Positions 33,899 to 42,206 of a stretch of DNA of 50,830 bases are shown piece after piece (the stretch's first letter is position 1; each line of letters opens with the position of its first letter). The notes beneath the pieces were generated by a model. It was not told the DNA's origin. It saw only the letters and a list, made by a program, of their open reading frames with translations, and did no database searches. Location of the stretch: positions 1-50,830 of the forward strand of contig JAFZPM010000021.1 of NCBI GenBank assembly GCA_017550335.1, in the 5' to 3' direction. A program made the position numbers and the translations under genes. The stretch comes from Paludibacteraceae bacterium (GTDB taxonomy: Bacteria > Bacteroidota > Bacteroidia > Bacteroidales > Paludibacteraceae).

Positions 33899-35422
33899 AT
33901 GTCTAATTCAACCCGCATAGCCAAGAATACACTGCTCCTTTACGTGAGGATGTTCTTCATCATGTTGGTCACCCTCTACACGAGTAGGGTGATTCTGGAG
34001 GTTCTTGGCGTAGAGGATTTCGGTATCTACAATGTGGTGGGGGGCGTCTCCAGCTCATTCGTATTCTTTTCGAGCGCATTGTCCAATTCGACCCAACGAT
34101 TCTTGAACTTCAAGATGGGTGAGAACGACATGGCAGGTGCGAAGGCGGTCTTCAACAATAGCTTCCTCATCTATTCGGCGTTCTCGGCCGTCGTTTTGCT
34201 GATAGGTATCCCGCTTGGCTACTGGTTTGTCACACATAAGCTAGTGATACCGGAAGCAAGAATGGACGCAGCGATAGGGGTCTTCTTCGTGACCGTCTTC
34301 ATGTTCGTCGCAACGATGTTGCTCTCCGTCTACGACTCCGTCCTGATCGCGCGGGAAAACATGAAATGTTACGCCTTCGTGGGGGTGTTCGACGCAGTCT
34401 CCAAATTGGCGATAGTCTATGCGCTGATGTTAACGGACGGCGACCGTCTGATGCTTTACGCGATATTGCTCTGCGTGGTGCACCTCATCTCGAAAGCGAT
34501 ACCCGCCATCGTATGCATACGTAAATACGAGGAGTGTAAGCTTGACTTGCGTTACGACAAGGCTTTGGTACGGCAACTCTTCGGCTTCATCGGCTGGAAC
34601 GGGTTCGGATGCGCCGTCTGGATGATTAACGGACAAGGTATCAACATCCTGATCAACACCTTCTTCGGAACGGTGGTCAATGCGGCGAACGGAATCGCCA
34701 CGCAGGTCACGCAGGCGGTCAATAACTTCAGCGTCAACTTCTTCACGGCGGTGAGGCCTCAGATCGTCAAATCATTCGCAGCCAAGGATTACGAATACTT
34801 CAACAAACTGGTCTATGCGAGTTGTCGGTTCTCCTTCTACATGACATGGATGGTTTGCCTACCGCTCATGGCGAAGTCCGATTATATCCTCCAGTTGTGG
34901 TTAGGCAATCCGCCGGATTACGCCTCCGAGTTCGTGATATGGTCGTTGCTGTTCAGTGCAATCAATGTGCTGACCAACCCAGTTTGGTGCGCGGCGCAGG
35001 CCTCGGGGAAAATCGCCAAATTCATCATGGTGGGCAGCATGGTCTTCCTGATGGTCTTCCCGATCAGCTGGGTGATGCTATCTTTCGGACATGAACCGAC
35101 CGTCGTCTTCCAAGTGATGTGTGTGATGCGTGTGGCCTATCTGATCACGATCACAAGGGTGCTGGGTGGCTACATAGACTTCCCGCTAAGCCGGTTCCTG
35201 AAAAACGTGCTCCTTCCTGTTGTGAAGGTAGGTGGGGGTAGTGCGGTTGCGGTCTATTTCCTCGCAGGATACTTCCCCGACAATATATACGGGCTTTTCA
35301 CCTTTACCCCGCTAACGATCCTTATCACAGGAACACTTTCCTACATGATCGGAATGAACGGCAAGGAACGTCAGATGATAAAGGATAAAGCGACGGGTAT
35401 CATACATAAGTTGAAGCGATAA
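33899..35422 (+). CDS. Second polysaccharide flippase (MOP superfamily)
   Basis: 507 residues with about 12-14 hydrophobic segments. The N terminus SNSTRIAKNTLLLYVRMFF and LYTSRVILEVLGVEDFGIYN are typical of a Bacteroidota subfamily of Wzx-like exporters; SNSTQRFLNFKMG follows. It differs from the preceding flippase throughout, so it is not a recent tandem copy; its likely cargo is a different repeat unit. The gene starts 4 bp after the first flippase. A 110-bp AT-rich repeat-bearing spacer follows it before wecB. Confidence 0.85.
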   Translation: MSNSTRIAKNTLLLYVRMFFIMLVTLYTSRVILEVLGVEDFGIYNVVGGVSSSFVFFSSALSNSTQRFLNFKMGENDMAGAKAVFNNSFLIYSAFSAVVLLIGIPLGYWFVTHKLVIPEARMDAAIGVFFVTVFMFVATMLLSVYDSVLIARENMKCYAFVGVFDAVSKLAIVYALMLTDGDRLMLYAILLCVVHLISKAIPAIVCIRKYEECKLDLRYDKALVRQLFGFIGWNGFGCAVWMINGQGINILINTFFGTVVNAANGIATQVTQAVNNFSVNFFTAVRPQIVKSFAAKDYEYFNKLVYASCRFSFYMTWMVCLPLMAKSDYILQLWLGNPPDYASEFVIWSLLFSAINVLTNPVWCAAQASGKIAKFIMVGSMVFLMVFPISWVMLSFGHEPTVVFQVMCVMRVAYLITITRVLGGYIDFPLSRFLKNVLLPVVKVGGGSAVAVYFLAGYFPDNIYGLFTFTPLTILITGTLSYMIGMNGKERQMIKDKATGIIHKLKR

Positions 35423-35470
35423 ACATATACTTCTGAAAAACAACAAATTGCAAATACGAATAGGAAGTTG

Positions 35471-35507
35471 TAAATTGTAAATAGGTAAATAGATAAATTG
35501 TAAATAG
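35471..35507 (+). repeat. AT-rich direct repeat upstream of the wecB gene
   Basis: TAAATTGTAAATAG occurs at 35471-35484 and 35494-35507 with period 23; partial copies (TAAATAGA, TAAATATA) follow each. The spacer 35423-35532 holds no gene. Confidence 0.6.
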
Positions 35508-35532
35508 TAAATATAATTACGTTTGTATATCG

Positions 35533-36681
35533 ATGAAAAAGGTGATGTTGGTCTTCGGAACGCGTCCGGAGGCAATTAAAATGTGTCCACTGGTTAAAGA
35601 GTTTCAAAAGTATCCGAATGACTTTGAGACGATTGTATGTGTGACGGGACAACACAGGGAAATGTTGGACCAAGTATTGAAGATTTTCGAGGTGAAGCCC
35701 GATTATGATTTGAACATCATGAAACAAGGGCAGGACCTATATGATGTGACGGCTCGCGTCCTGACGGGTATGCGGGATGTGTTTGCGCAATGCAAGCCAG
35801 ACGTCGTGTTGGTACACGGAGACACGACCACTTCCACAGCGGCTGCGTTGGCGGCGTTCTATCAGCAAATTCCGGTTGGCCATGTCGAGGCGGGACTCCG
35901 CACGCATAACATCTACAGTCCATGGCCGGAGGAGATGAACCGTCAGATCACGGGACGTATCTCAACCTACAACTTCTCGCCGACACCGCTCTCCGAGAAG
36001 AACCTTAAGGACGAGAAGGCCCACGGACAGATCTTCGTGACAGGCAACACGGTGATTGACGCCCTCCACATGGTGGTCAATAAACTGAAAGGCGACAAGA
36101 AGCTCGCCGACGAGCAGATCCAAGTGTTGAAGAACGCTGGCTACGATGTGTCTCGCCTAGACAACGGCAAGAAGCTCGTGCTCATCACAGGCCACAGACG
36201 TGAGAACTTCGGTGACGGGTTCATCAGCATGGTGACTGCCATGAAAGACCTTTCGGAGAAGTATCCCGAGGTGGATTTCGTCTATCCGATGCACCTCAAT
36301 CCGAACGTCCGCAAGCCTATCCATCAGGTATTCGGCGAAGACCTCACGGTATACAAGAACTTCTTCTTCATCGAACCGCTCCAGTACCTGGAGTTCGTCT
36401 ATCTGATGGAGAAGTCCACCTTGGTCCTCACGGATTCGGGAGGCATCCAAGAGGAGGCACCGGGACTCGGCAAGCCAGTGCTCGTCATGCGCGACACGAC
36501 CGAACGTCCGGAAGCGCTCTCCGCAGGTACCGTGAAGCTGGTCGGCACGGACTACAACGCCATCTTCGGCAATGTGTCCGAATTGCTGGACTCTCCGGCC
36601 GCCTACGAAAAGATGTCCAAGGCAGTGAACCCTTACGGCGACGGACTGGCCTGCGGCAGAATCGTGAAAGCCTTAAAATAG
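35533..36681 (+). CDS. wecB: Non-hydrolysing UDP-GlcNAc 2-epimerase
   Basis: 382 residues, the family's normal size. MKKVMLVFGTRPEAIKMCPL opens the fold; VTGQHREMLDQVL, VLVHGDTTTSTAAALAAF, GHVEAGLRTHNIYSPWPEEMNRQ and LVLTDSGGIQEEAPGLGKPV are the conserved blocks, including the acidic and His residues of the active site. The enzyme interconverts UDP-GlcNAc and UDP-ManNAc in the cytosol. The following gene oxidises UDP-ManNAc, and a WecG-type transferase lies 7 kb on, so the ManNAcA branch is self-contained within the region. Confidence 0.95.
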   Translation: MKKVMLVFGTRPEAIKMCPLVKEFQKYPNDFETIVCVTGQHREMLDQVLKIFEVKPDYDLNIMKQGQDLYDVTARVLTGMRDVFAQCKPDVVLVHGDTTTSTAAALAAFYQQIPVGHVEAGLRTHNIYSPWPEEMNRQITGRISTYNFSPTPLSEKNLKDEKAHGQIFVTGNTVIDALHMVVNKLKGDKKLADEQIQVLKNAGYDVSRLDNGKKLVLITGHRRENFGDGFISMVTAMKDLSEKYPEVDFVYPMHLNPNVRKPIHQVFGEDLTVYKNFFFIEPLQYLEFVYLMEKSTLVLTDSGGIQEEAPGLGKPVLVMRDTTERPEALSAGTVKLVGTDYNAIFGNVSELLDSPAAYEKMSKAVNPYGDGLACGRIVKALK

Positions 36682-36723
36682 AAATTCATTAAAAATAAAA
36701 TAATTAATAACACATACGAAAAC

Positions 36724-36742
36724 AATTGGTTAACAACCGATT
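36724..36742 (+). other. Small hairpin in the leader of the wecC gene
   Basis: AATTGGTT (36724-36731) pairs with AACCGATT (36735-36742) over eight bases, one of them G-T, around a 3-base loop; TTTTTAAG follows at 36750. It ends 21 bp before the start codon. It may be a weak attenuator or chance. Confidence 0.3.
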
Positions 36743-36763
36743 CGCTCGTTTTTAAGATTCTTT

Positions 36764-37990
36764 ATGTCTATGATTAACGTAATTGGATTGGGTTACATCG
36801 GACTCCCCACCGCTCTCATGATGGCGTCTCATGGTGTGGAAGTGATTGGTACGGACTACAACAAGGAACTTGTAGCCACCCTGAACGAAGGCAAAACGAC
36901 CTTTAAGGAAGACGGCCTTGACGAACTTTTCAACGCCGCTGTCAAAGCGGGCATCAAGTTCACCACCGAATACCAGAAAACGGACATGTACATCGTATCC
37001 GTGCCAACACCATACAACAAGTTCTCCAAGAAGGTGGACGCTTGCTACGTGGTGGCCGCAGTGAAAGAGGTGATGAAGGTATGTCCGAAAGGCGCAACCG
37101 TAGTGGTGGAGTCCACCGTCAGCCCAGGAACAATGGATAAGTTCGTACGCCCGGTGGTCGAGGCGAACGGATTTGTCATCGGCAAGGACATCAACCTCGT
37201 GCATGCGCCTGAGCGTATCATCCCAGGCAACATGGTCTACGAGTTGCTCCACAACAACCGCACGATCGGTGCCGACGACAAGGCGATTGGTGAGAAGGTG
37301 AAGAAATACTACGCCTCCTTCTGCCAAGGAGAGATCGTCGTGACGGATATCCGCACGGCAGAGATGACCAAAGTGGTGGAGAACACCTTCCGCGCGGTCA
37401 ACATCGCCTTCGCGAACGAGCTTGCCAGAATCTGCCGCCACGACAACATGGATGTCTATGAGATCATCAAGATCTGTAACATGCACCCTCGCGTGAACAT
37501 CCTGCAGCCTGGTCCAGGCGTCGGCGGACACTGCATCTCCGTAGACCCTTGGTTCCTCGTGGGCGACTACCCTCAATTGGCGAAGGTGATCGACGAGTCC
37601 ATGAAGACGAACGATAGCCAGCCGACCTTCGTGCTGAACCGTATCTACGAGATCATGACGGAAAACAACATCACGGACAACCGAAAGGTGGGCTTGTACG
37701 GCATCACCTACAAGGAGAACGTGGATGACTTCCGCGAATCACCTACATTGCAGTTGCTCGAAGCGCAGGAGCGCCACTTGGCCCGCCCTCTGAAGTGCTA
37801 CGACCCATTCCTGAAACAAGACATCGTCAAGAACCAGTTCCATGATCTGGACGAGTTCCTCAACGATGTGGACATGGTGGTCATCATGGTGAAACATGAC
37901 GAGATCAAGCAGAACTGGGACAAGCTGAAAGGCAAGGTCATCCTGGATTGCCATAACATCTGTCCGTTGGAGGGAGTATATCACATCTAA
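36764..37990 (+). CDS. wecC: UDP-N-acetyl-D-mannosamine dehydrogenase
   Basis: 408 residues. NAD-binding GLGYIGLPTALMMASHG at the N terminus; VPTPYNK, VVVESTVSPGTMDK and HAPERIIPGNMVYEL in order; a central EMTKVVENTFRAVNIAFANEL helix with the catalytic Lys; and the nucleophile Cys in PGVGGHCISVDPWF. The C-terminal domain has GLYGITYKENVDDFRESP. It oxidises UDP-ManNAc to UDP-ManNAcA with two NAD+. It follows wecB with an 82-bp gap. The HAPER and PWF blocks fit WecC better than UDP-glucose dehydrogenase. Confidence 0.95.
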   Translation: MSMINVIGLGYIGLPTALMMASHGVEVIGTDYNKELVATLNEGKTTFKEDGLDELFNAAVKAGIKFTTEYQKTDMYIVSVPTPYNKFSKKVDACYVVAAVKEVMKVCPKGATVVVESTVSPGTMDKFVRPVVEANGFVIGKDINLVHAPERIIPGNMVYELLHNNRTIGADDKAIGEKVKKYYASFCQGEIVVTDIRTAEMTKVVENTFRAVNIAFANELARICRHDNMDVYEIIKICNMHPRVNILQPGPGVGGHCISVDPWFLVGDYPQLAKVIDESMKTNDSQPTFVLNRIYEIMTENNITDNRKVGLYGITYKENVDDFRESPTLQLLEAQERHLARPLKCYDPFLKQDIVKNQFHDLDEFLNDVDMVVIMVKHDEIKQNWDKLKGKVILDCHNICPLEGVYHI

Positions 37991-38014
37991 AAACAGGACA
38001 TCAGACAAACGGAA

Positions 38015-38063
38015 GCAGCCACACAGGTGGGACGCAAGTTCGTGGTTCGATACCACTGGCTGC
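38015..38063 (+). other. tRNA-like miniature stem-loop structure
   Basis: GCAGCCA (38015-38021) pairs exactly with TGGCTGC (38057-38063), a 7-bp outer stem. Directly inside the 3' strand is GTGG-TTCGATA-CCAC (38042-38056), a stem with a T-loop-like 7-base loop. Only 20 bases separate the 5' stem strand from this arm, too few for D and anticodon arms, so it is not a working tRNA; it may be a tRNA-derived remnant or a plain hairpin. Confidence 0.45.
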
Positions 38064-38096
38064 TACGATGAATAAAAACAGAAAGCAGATTTTGTC

Positions 38097-39515
38097 ATGA
38101 TGGAGCGAATGGTATACAATACAGTATGGGACAAGATAAACGCTTATCTTGTATTCCTGATACCCATACTGATAATAGGGGTACTTCTGAACATAATCAA
38201 GTTCCCTATCATCGCCATACTGATCTTCCTCTCCTTCATCTTCCTGTGCAACAACCACGAGAAGAGCGTGGTCTGCGCATTGGTATTCTGTAAGATGATC
38301 GGAACGTTCGGTCCCGCACTGGGTATCCATGTGCCTGGTACGGTGGTCGCCTTCTTCCTGATCCTAGTGTTCATGAGGAAAGATCTCATGAAACTATTCA
38401 ACAAGCACACGACGAAGCCCATCATCTTCATCCTATCCATCTTCTTCATCTTCATGGTCTATTACCTGCTGACCGGCGAGACTAGGAATTCGGGGGCGAA
38501 GTTCAACGTCATGATCATCTCCCTCTGCGTGGACACCATCGCGTTCCTCATCCTCGTGACGTTCAAAGATATCAGGATGGATCGGTTGACCGTTCCGTTG
38601 CTTCTCTTCGCCTTGATGCAACTAGGATATGTGGAGTCGTTCTCCGGACATGGACCTTCCGGACTACTTGATTTCTCTTTCTTCCGTAACGCCTGCGTCG
38701 ACATGATTAGGAAGGGCATCCCGGTGCTCTCGTACCACAATATGGGTATCGCCGCCTTCATCGGAGCGGCTTTCATGATGAGCCAGCGGAAGAAGATCAA
38801 CAACTACTTCGACATCGTCTTCCTCTTCAGCGCACTGTGGCTGATAGTCCTTTCGGGTGCCCGCCAAACCATCTTCGGGTTCATCTTCCTGATCTTTGTA
38901 TGGCTGGTATTCCGCACAGGCAAATTCAAACTCTCCACGGTATTCCTCGCCACAGCCGTCATTATGGGCATATATTTCTGCCTACAGATGTTGGATGTGC
39001 CGTTTTTGCAGAGCACTTCAGGACGGGCCGCACACATGGGTAGCGACCTGAACCGAAACTACGACTATCCGCTGATGGTCATCTCGTACCATTTCTTGGA
39101 CGGCATCGGCTTCGGTAATTACCATAACCCATATACACAGGAGATATATCCGCACAATATCATCCTTGAGATACTTTGCGAAATGGGCTTTGTCGGACTC
39201 CTGTTCGTCATCATGGTCGTCATCTTCTACCTACGCTCCCATCACTTCCTTCTACGGAACGAGTTGCCGAGCGGTGGCATCTGCCTACTCCTTTGGATAC
39301 CATACCTCGTACGCTCCATGATCAGTGGTGACCTAAGCGAGAACATATCCTTGTTCATCTCCCTGTTCCTTTTGTTCTACTATAGAGGTATTGTGCTGAG
39401 TAGCAGACAACTGGAAAGATTGATGAATCTGAGACGTACCCCGAAGATGGTTTATCAACGACCAATGAAGAAAGAGGCCGAAGGCTCTAATGTTGAAAAA
39501 AGAGAAAACAATTAA
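38097..39515 (+). CDS. O-antigen polymerase/ligase-type membrane protein, probable Wzy of locus 2
   Basis: 472 residues with about ten or eleven hydrophobic segments. A larger periplasmic loop after about residue 300 holds STSGRAAHMGSDLNRNYDYP and FHFLDGIGFGNYHNP-type residues, followed by PHNIILEILCEMGFVGLLF, which is the usual signature (PHN near the end of the loop) of Wzy_C-type polymerases and ligases. It would join lipid-linked units at the periplasmic face. It differs from the EpsG-type polymerase of locus 1. The stop overlaps the next start by one base (TAATG). Confidence 0.82.
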   Translation: MMERMVYNTVWDKINAYLVFLIPILIIGVLLNIIKFPIIAILIFLSFIFLCNNHEKSVVCALVFCKMIGTFGPALGIHVPGTVVAFFLILVFMRKDLMKLFNKHTTKPIIFILSIFFIFMVYYLLTGETRNSGAKFNVMIISLCVDTIAFLILVTFKDIRMDRLTVPLLLFALMQLGYVESFSGHGPSGLLDFSFFRNACVDMIRKGIPVLSYHNMGIAAFIGAAFMMSQRKKINNYFDIVFLFSALWLIVLSGARQTIFGFIFLIFVWLVFRTGKFKLSTVFLATAVIMGIYFCLQMLDVPFLQSTSGRAAHMGSDLNRNYDYPLMVISYHFLDGIGFGNYHNPYTQEIYPHNIILEILCEMGFVGLLFVIMVVIFYLRSHHFLLRNELPSGGICLLLWIPYLVRSMISGDLSENISLFISLFLLFYYRGIVLSSRQLERLMNLRRTPKMVYQRPMKKEAEGSNVEKRENN

Positions 39516-40669
39516 TGAAGCACGTAATCTATGTCACCGTCGGTGACGTCTCCGTATACGAATCGCAGATCCTAGAGTTGCTGGATTACCTCCAAAACAA
39601 TGATGTGAAGGTGACCTTGGTGCAAGGGTACAAATCTGACGAGGAAAGGAAATCACTCGAGAAAAAACTCGCCAATCATACTCCCGTCCAGACAGTCTGG
39701 GTGAAGGGTTTCCCGGTCTATCCGTTCAACAAAAAGAAGATGATCGAATCACTCCACCAAGGGATAGCATCCATCGAAGGATACCATGAGGCCGTCTACC
39801 ACGTGCGCAACGAATACGTCGGATACGGCGTGAAGTGCGTCTTCCAGAAGTACGGACTGAGCCTGCCCATGCTGATCGACATACGCGGGGTCATCTACGA
39901 GGAGCTGAAATACAAACAGAACCAGTTGAAGGGAAAGCGTAAACTACTCTCCTTCCTGCAATGCTCCTACCTAAAATCGTGTTACAGGAAACTATTCTCA
40001 ATGGATAATATGCGGATCGCCTTCACATCCGTATCCCCCATGATCAACGAATATGTCAGTACGAATTACCCTTCATGCAAATATCCGATGTGTGTACATC
40101 CGAACATCGTGGGCAGACAATTCATCTACGATGAGGAGAGGAGAAGGGAGATACGCCAACGCTACGGCATAGCGGACAATGAGGTGCTGGCGGTATGCTC
40201 GACAGGAGGAAACGCGGTGTGGCAAAAGGACCACCTGGTCGTGAAACGTCTGGTGGAGATGGGTGTACGCGTCATCAACCTCTCCAAGAAGGACATTGGC
40301 GTCGAAGGATGCATCACGACAACAGTTCCGTTCGCTGAAATGCCAGCCATGCTCTCCGCAGCGGACGTCGCTGTCCTCTGGCGCGACGACACCTTCATGA
40401 ACAACTCCGCTTCCCCTTCCAAATTCAGCGAATTCGCCGCGATGGGTCTCTACGTGATCCATAACAAGACGGTGAAGGTGGCGGTTGAACATATACTAAA
40501 CACGGGCGCGGGATGCCTCGTGGACGAGGTGGAGGAGATCAAAGGACTGCCATCCTACGAAGAACTGCAGAGCCAACGCCAACAATGGTGTGAAGCTGGA
40601 CTATCCGCTTTCGGCGTCGATAGCCTAGGAGATTCGTACATCCGCAAGTACGACGAAATAATGAACTGA
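39515..40669 (+). CDS. GT4-like glycosyltransferase
   Basis: 384 residues, GT-B type by appearance. N-terminal MKHVIYVTVGDVSVYESQ and HVRNEYVGYGVKCVFQKYG, then IDIRGVIYEELKY typical of a subset of capsule transferases. The C-terminal domain shows VLAVCSTGGNAVWQKDHLV and a nucleotide-sugar segment AADVAVLWRDDTFMNNSASPSKFSEFAAM, with SPSKFSEF replacing the common EALACG-type motif. Donor unknown. It begins in a TAATG overlap with the polymerase gene, implying translational coupling. Confidence 0.8.
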   Translation: MKHVIYVTVGDVSVYESQILELLDYLQNNDVKVTLVQGYKSDEERKSLEKKLANHTPVQTVWVKGFPVYPFNKKKMIESLHQGIASIEGYHEAVYHVRNEYVGYGVKCVFQKYGLSLPMLIDIRGVIYEELKYKQNQLKGKRKLLSFLQCSYLKSCYRKLFSMDNMRIAFTSVSPMINEYVSTNYPSCKYPMCVHPNIVGRQFIYDEERRREIRQRYGIADNEVLAVCSTGGNAVWQKDHLVVKRLVEMGVRVINLSKKDIGVEGCITTTVPFAEMPAMLSAADVAVLWRDDTFMNNSASPSKFSEFAAMGLYVIHNKTVKVAVEHILNTGAGCLVDEVEEIKGLPSYEELQSQRQQWCEAGLSAFGVDSLGDSYIRKYDEIMN

Positions 40670-40715
40670 CTTTAAAATTTACCGCAGAGGCTTCCCCTCT
40701 GACATTTATCGGAAC

Positions 40716-41759
40716 ATGAAATTATTCATCAATACCCCAAGCTTCAAGTTGTGCGGTGGCGTCGCGAACCACTTCATGGGTCTGGAGAAATTCTGGACGG
40801 AAAACGTGAAATACAACTTCGTGGGCAAACGTCGACACAACGCCCTTTGGCTGCGCTACCTCATCTTGCCTTACGACATCCTGAAGTTCATCATCCGCCT
40901 ATTGCTTTTCCGCCCGGACATGGTGCTGGTCAATCCATCCATGGCCCCAGTTGCGGTCAAGCGGGATTTCACATACCTGAAAATCGCCCGCTTCTTCGGA
41001 TTCAAGGGCTCCGTCATGTTCCACGGATTCCACACGGAGTCGGTGATGGACATGAAACCATATATCGTCGAGCAACTCAATAAGACAAGCCTGATCTTCG
41101 TCTTGGCGAAGGAGTTCAAAACCATCCTGGAGGAGTGGGGGGTCACCGTTCCGATCGAACTGACGACGACGAAGGTGGACGACCGCATGCTGGAGGGCTT
41201 CTCAATAGACCAACGGCAGGGCAAGGTGGAGAATATACTCTTCTTGGCAAGGGTCACGAAAGCCAAAGGAATCATGCTCGCACTGGAGGTGTTCCAAAAG
41301 CTCTCCCCAAAGTACCCGACCCTGAAATATACCGTCGTGGGAGATGGCTCCGACCTCGATGAAGCGAAGGCGTTCGTGAATGACAACGCCATCCCGAACG
41401 TCACATTCACAGGGGCTTTGTCCGGAGACAAACTGGTCGATGAGTTCAAACGGGCGGACCTCTATCTTTTCACCTCCTACCACGAGGGGATGCCTACCTC
41501 CGTACTGGAGGCGATGGCCTTCGGGTTGCCAGTCGTGACACACCCCGTAGGCGGTATGGTCGATTTCTTCAGCGAAAACATGGGCTACGCAGTCAATACC
41601 TTCGAGGCCGCCGACTTCGTTCCTCCAATCGAGGAATTGATTGAGGACCAGGAGAAAGCCAGACGGATCTCCGAGTACAACCACCAATACGCGAAGGAAC
41701 ATTTCCTGGCCTCGATGGTGGCCCAGCGTATGGAAAAGATTTTCTATCGATATTTATGA
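40716..41759 (+). CDS. GT4-family glycosyltransferase
   Basis: 347 residues, GT-B. The N-terminal domain has LCGGVANHFMGL, the usual glycine-rich acceptor loop, and MFHGFHTESVMDMK. The C-terminal domain has NILFLARVTKAKGIMLALE, YTVVGDGSDLDEA, NVTFTGALSGDKLVDEFKRA and the EX7E-type site SYHEGMPTSVLEAMAFGLPV. It would add a sugar to the unit of locus 2. It is preceded by a 46-bp spacer and followed 9 bp later by the hexapeptide acyltransferase. Confidence 0.93.
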   Translation: MKLFINTPSFKLCGGVANHFMGLEKFWTENVKYNFVGKRRHNALWLRYLILPYDILKFIIRLLLFRPDMVLVNPSMAPVAVKRDFTYLKIARFFGFKGSVMFHGFHTESVMDMKPYIVEQLNKTSLIFVLAKEFKTILEEWGVTVPIELTTTKVDDRMLEGFSIDQRQGKVENILFLARVTKAKGIMLALEVFQKLSPKYPTLKYTVVGDGSDLDEAKAFVNDNAIPNVTFTGALSGDKLVDEFKRADLYLFTSYHEGMPTSVLEAMAFGLPVVTHPVGGMVDFFSENMGYAVNTFEAADFVPPIEELIEDQEKARRISEYNHQYAKEHFLASMVAQRMEKIFYRYL

Positions 41760-41768
41760 TCTTATTAT

Positions 41769-42206
41769 ATGAAACTTAGCCGTATACGTAAACTGATATT
41801 CCTTCATCTCCAGCATCTGCCGATGAAGTCTAGGGGTTGGCGCGCCACCTGCTGCAAGTGGGGCGGCGTCAATGTGCTATGTCCGCAACGGACCTTCGTG
41901 GGGGAGAACGTCACCTTCGACACCAACTACCCGGAAGATATCACCCTAGAGGAGGGCGTCCGTCTCACCACAGGCGTATGCATCGTGACCCACTTCATGA
42001 ACCCGAAGACCGGCACGTATGACCGGGGGAAGGTGGTCATTAAGAAGAAGGCATATCTGGGCATGCACACATTGGTCGTCAAACCTGTCACCATCGGCGA
42101 AGGAGCCATCGTGGGGGCGGGGAGTGTCGTGACCAAGGACATACCCGATTTCGAAGTTTGGGCAGGCAACCCTGCGCATTTCATCAAGAAAAGGGAACTG
42201 GAATGA
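41769..42206 (+). CDS. Hexapeptide-repeat acyltransferase
   Basis: 145 residues. A short basic N terminus (KLSRIRKLIFLHLQHLPMK), then hexapeptide repeats with FVGENVTFDTNYPEDITLEEG, VCIVTHFMNP (catalytic His), KKAYLGMHTLVVKPVTIGEGAIVGAGSVVTKDIPDFEVWAGNPA. The pattern fits the NodL/WcaF/maltose acetyltransferase group, which O-acetylates sugars. Its stop overlaps the next start (ATGA), so it is coupled to the toroid-like protein. Probably decorates the locus 2 unit. Confidence 0.88.
   Translation: MKLSRIRKLIFLHLQHLPMKSRGWRATCCKWGGVNVLCPQRTFVGENVTFDTNYPEDITLEEGVRLTTGVCIVTHFMNPKTGTYDRGKVVIKKKAYLGMHTLVVKPVTIGEGAIVGAGSVVTKDIPDFEVWAGNPAHFIKKRELE

Noticed and set aside
35498..35525. TTG ... TACGTTTG as promoter for wecB
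   Set aside because: The -7 box matches, but the spacing is short (17) and the start site would fall about 4 bases before the start codon, so it is doubtful.
38015..38063. Functional tRNA gene
   Set aside because: Only 49 bases, with no D arm or anticodon arm; kept as a structural curiosity only.
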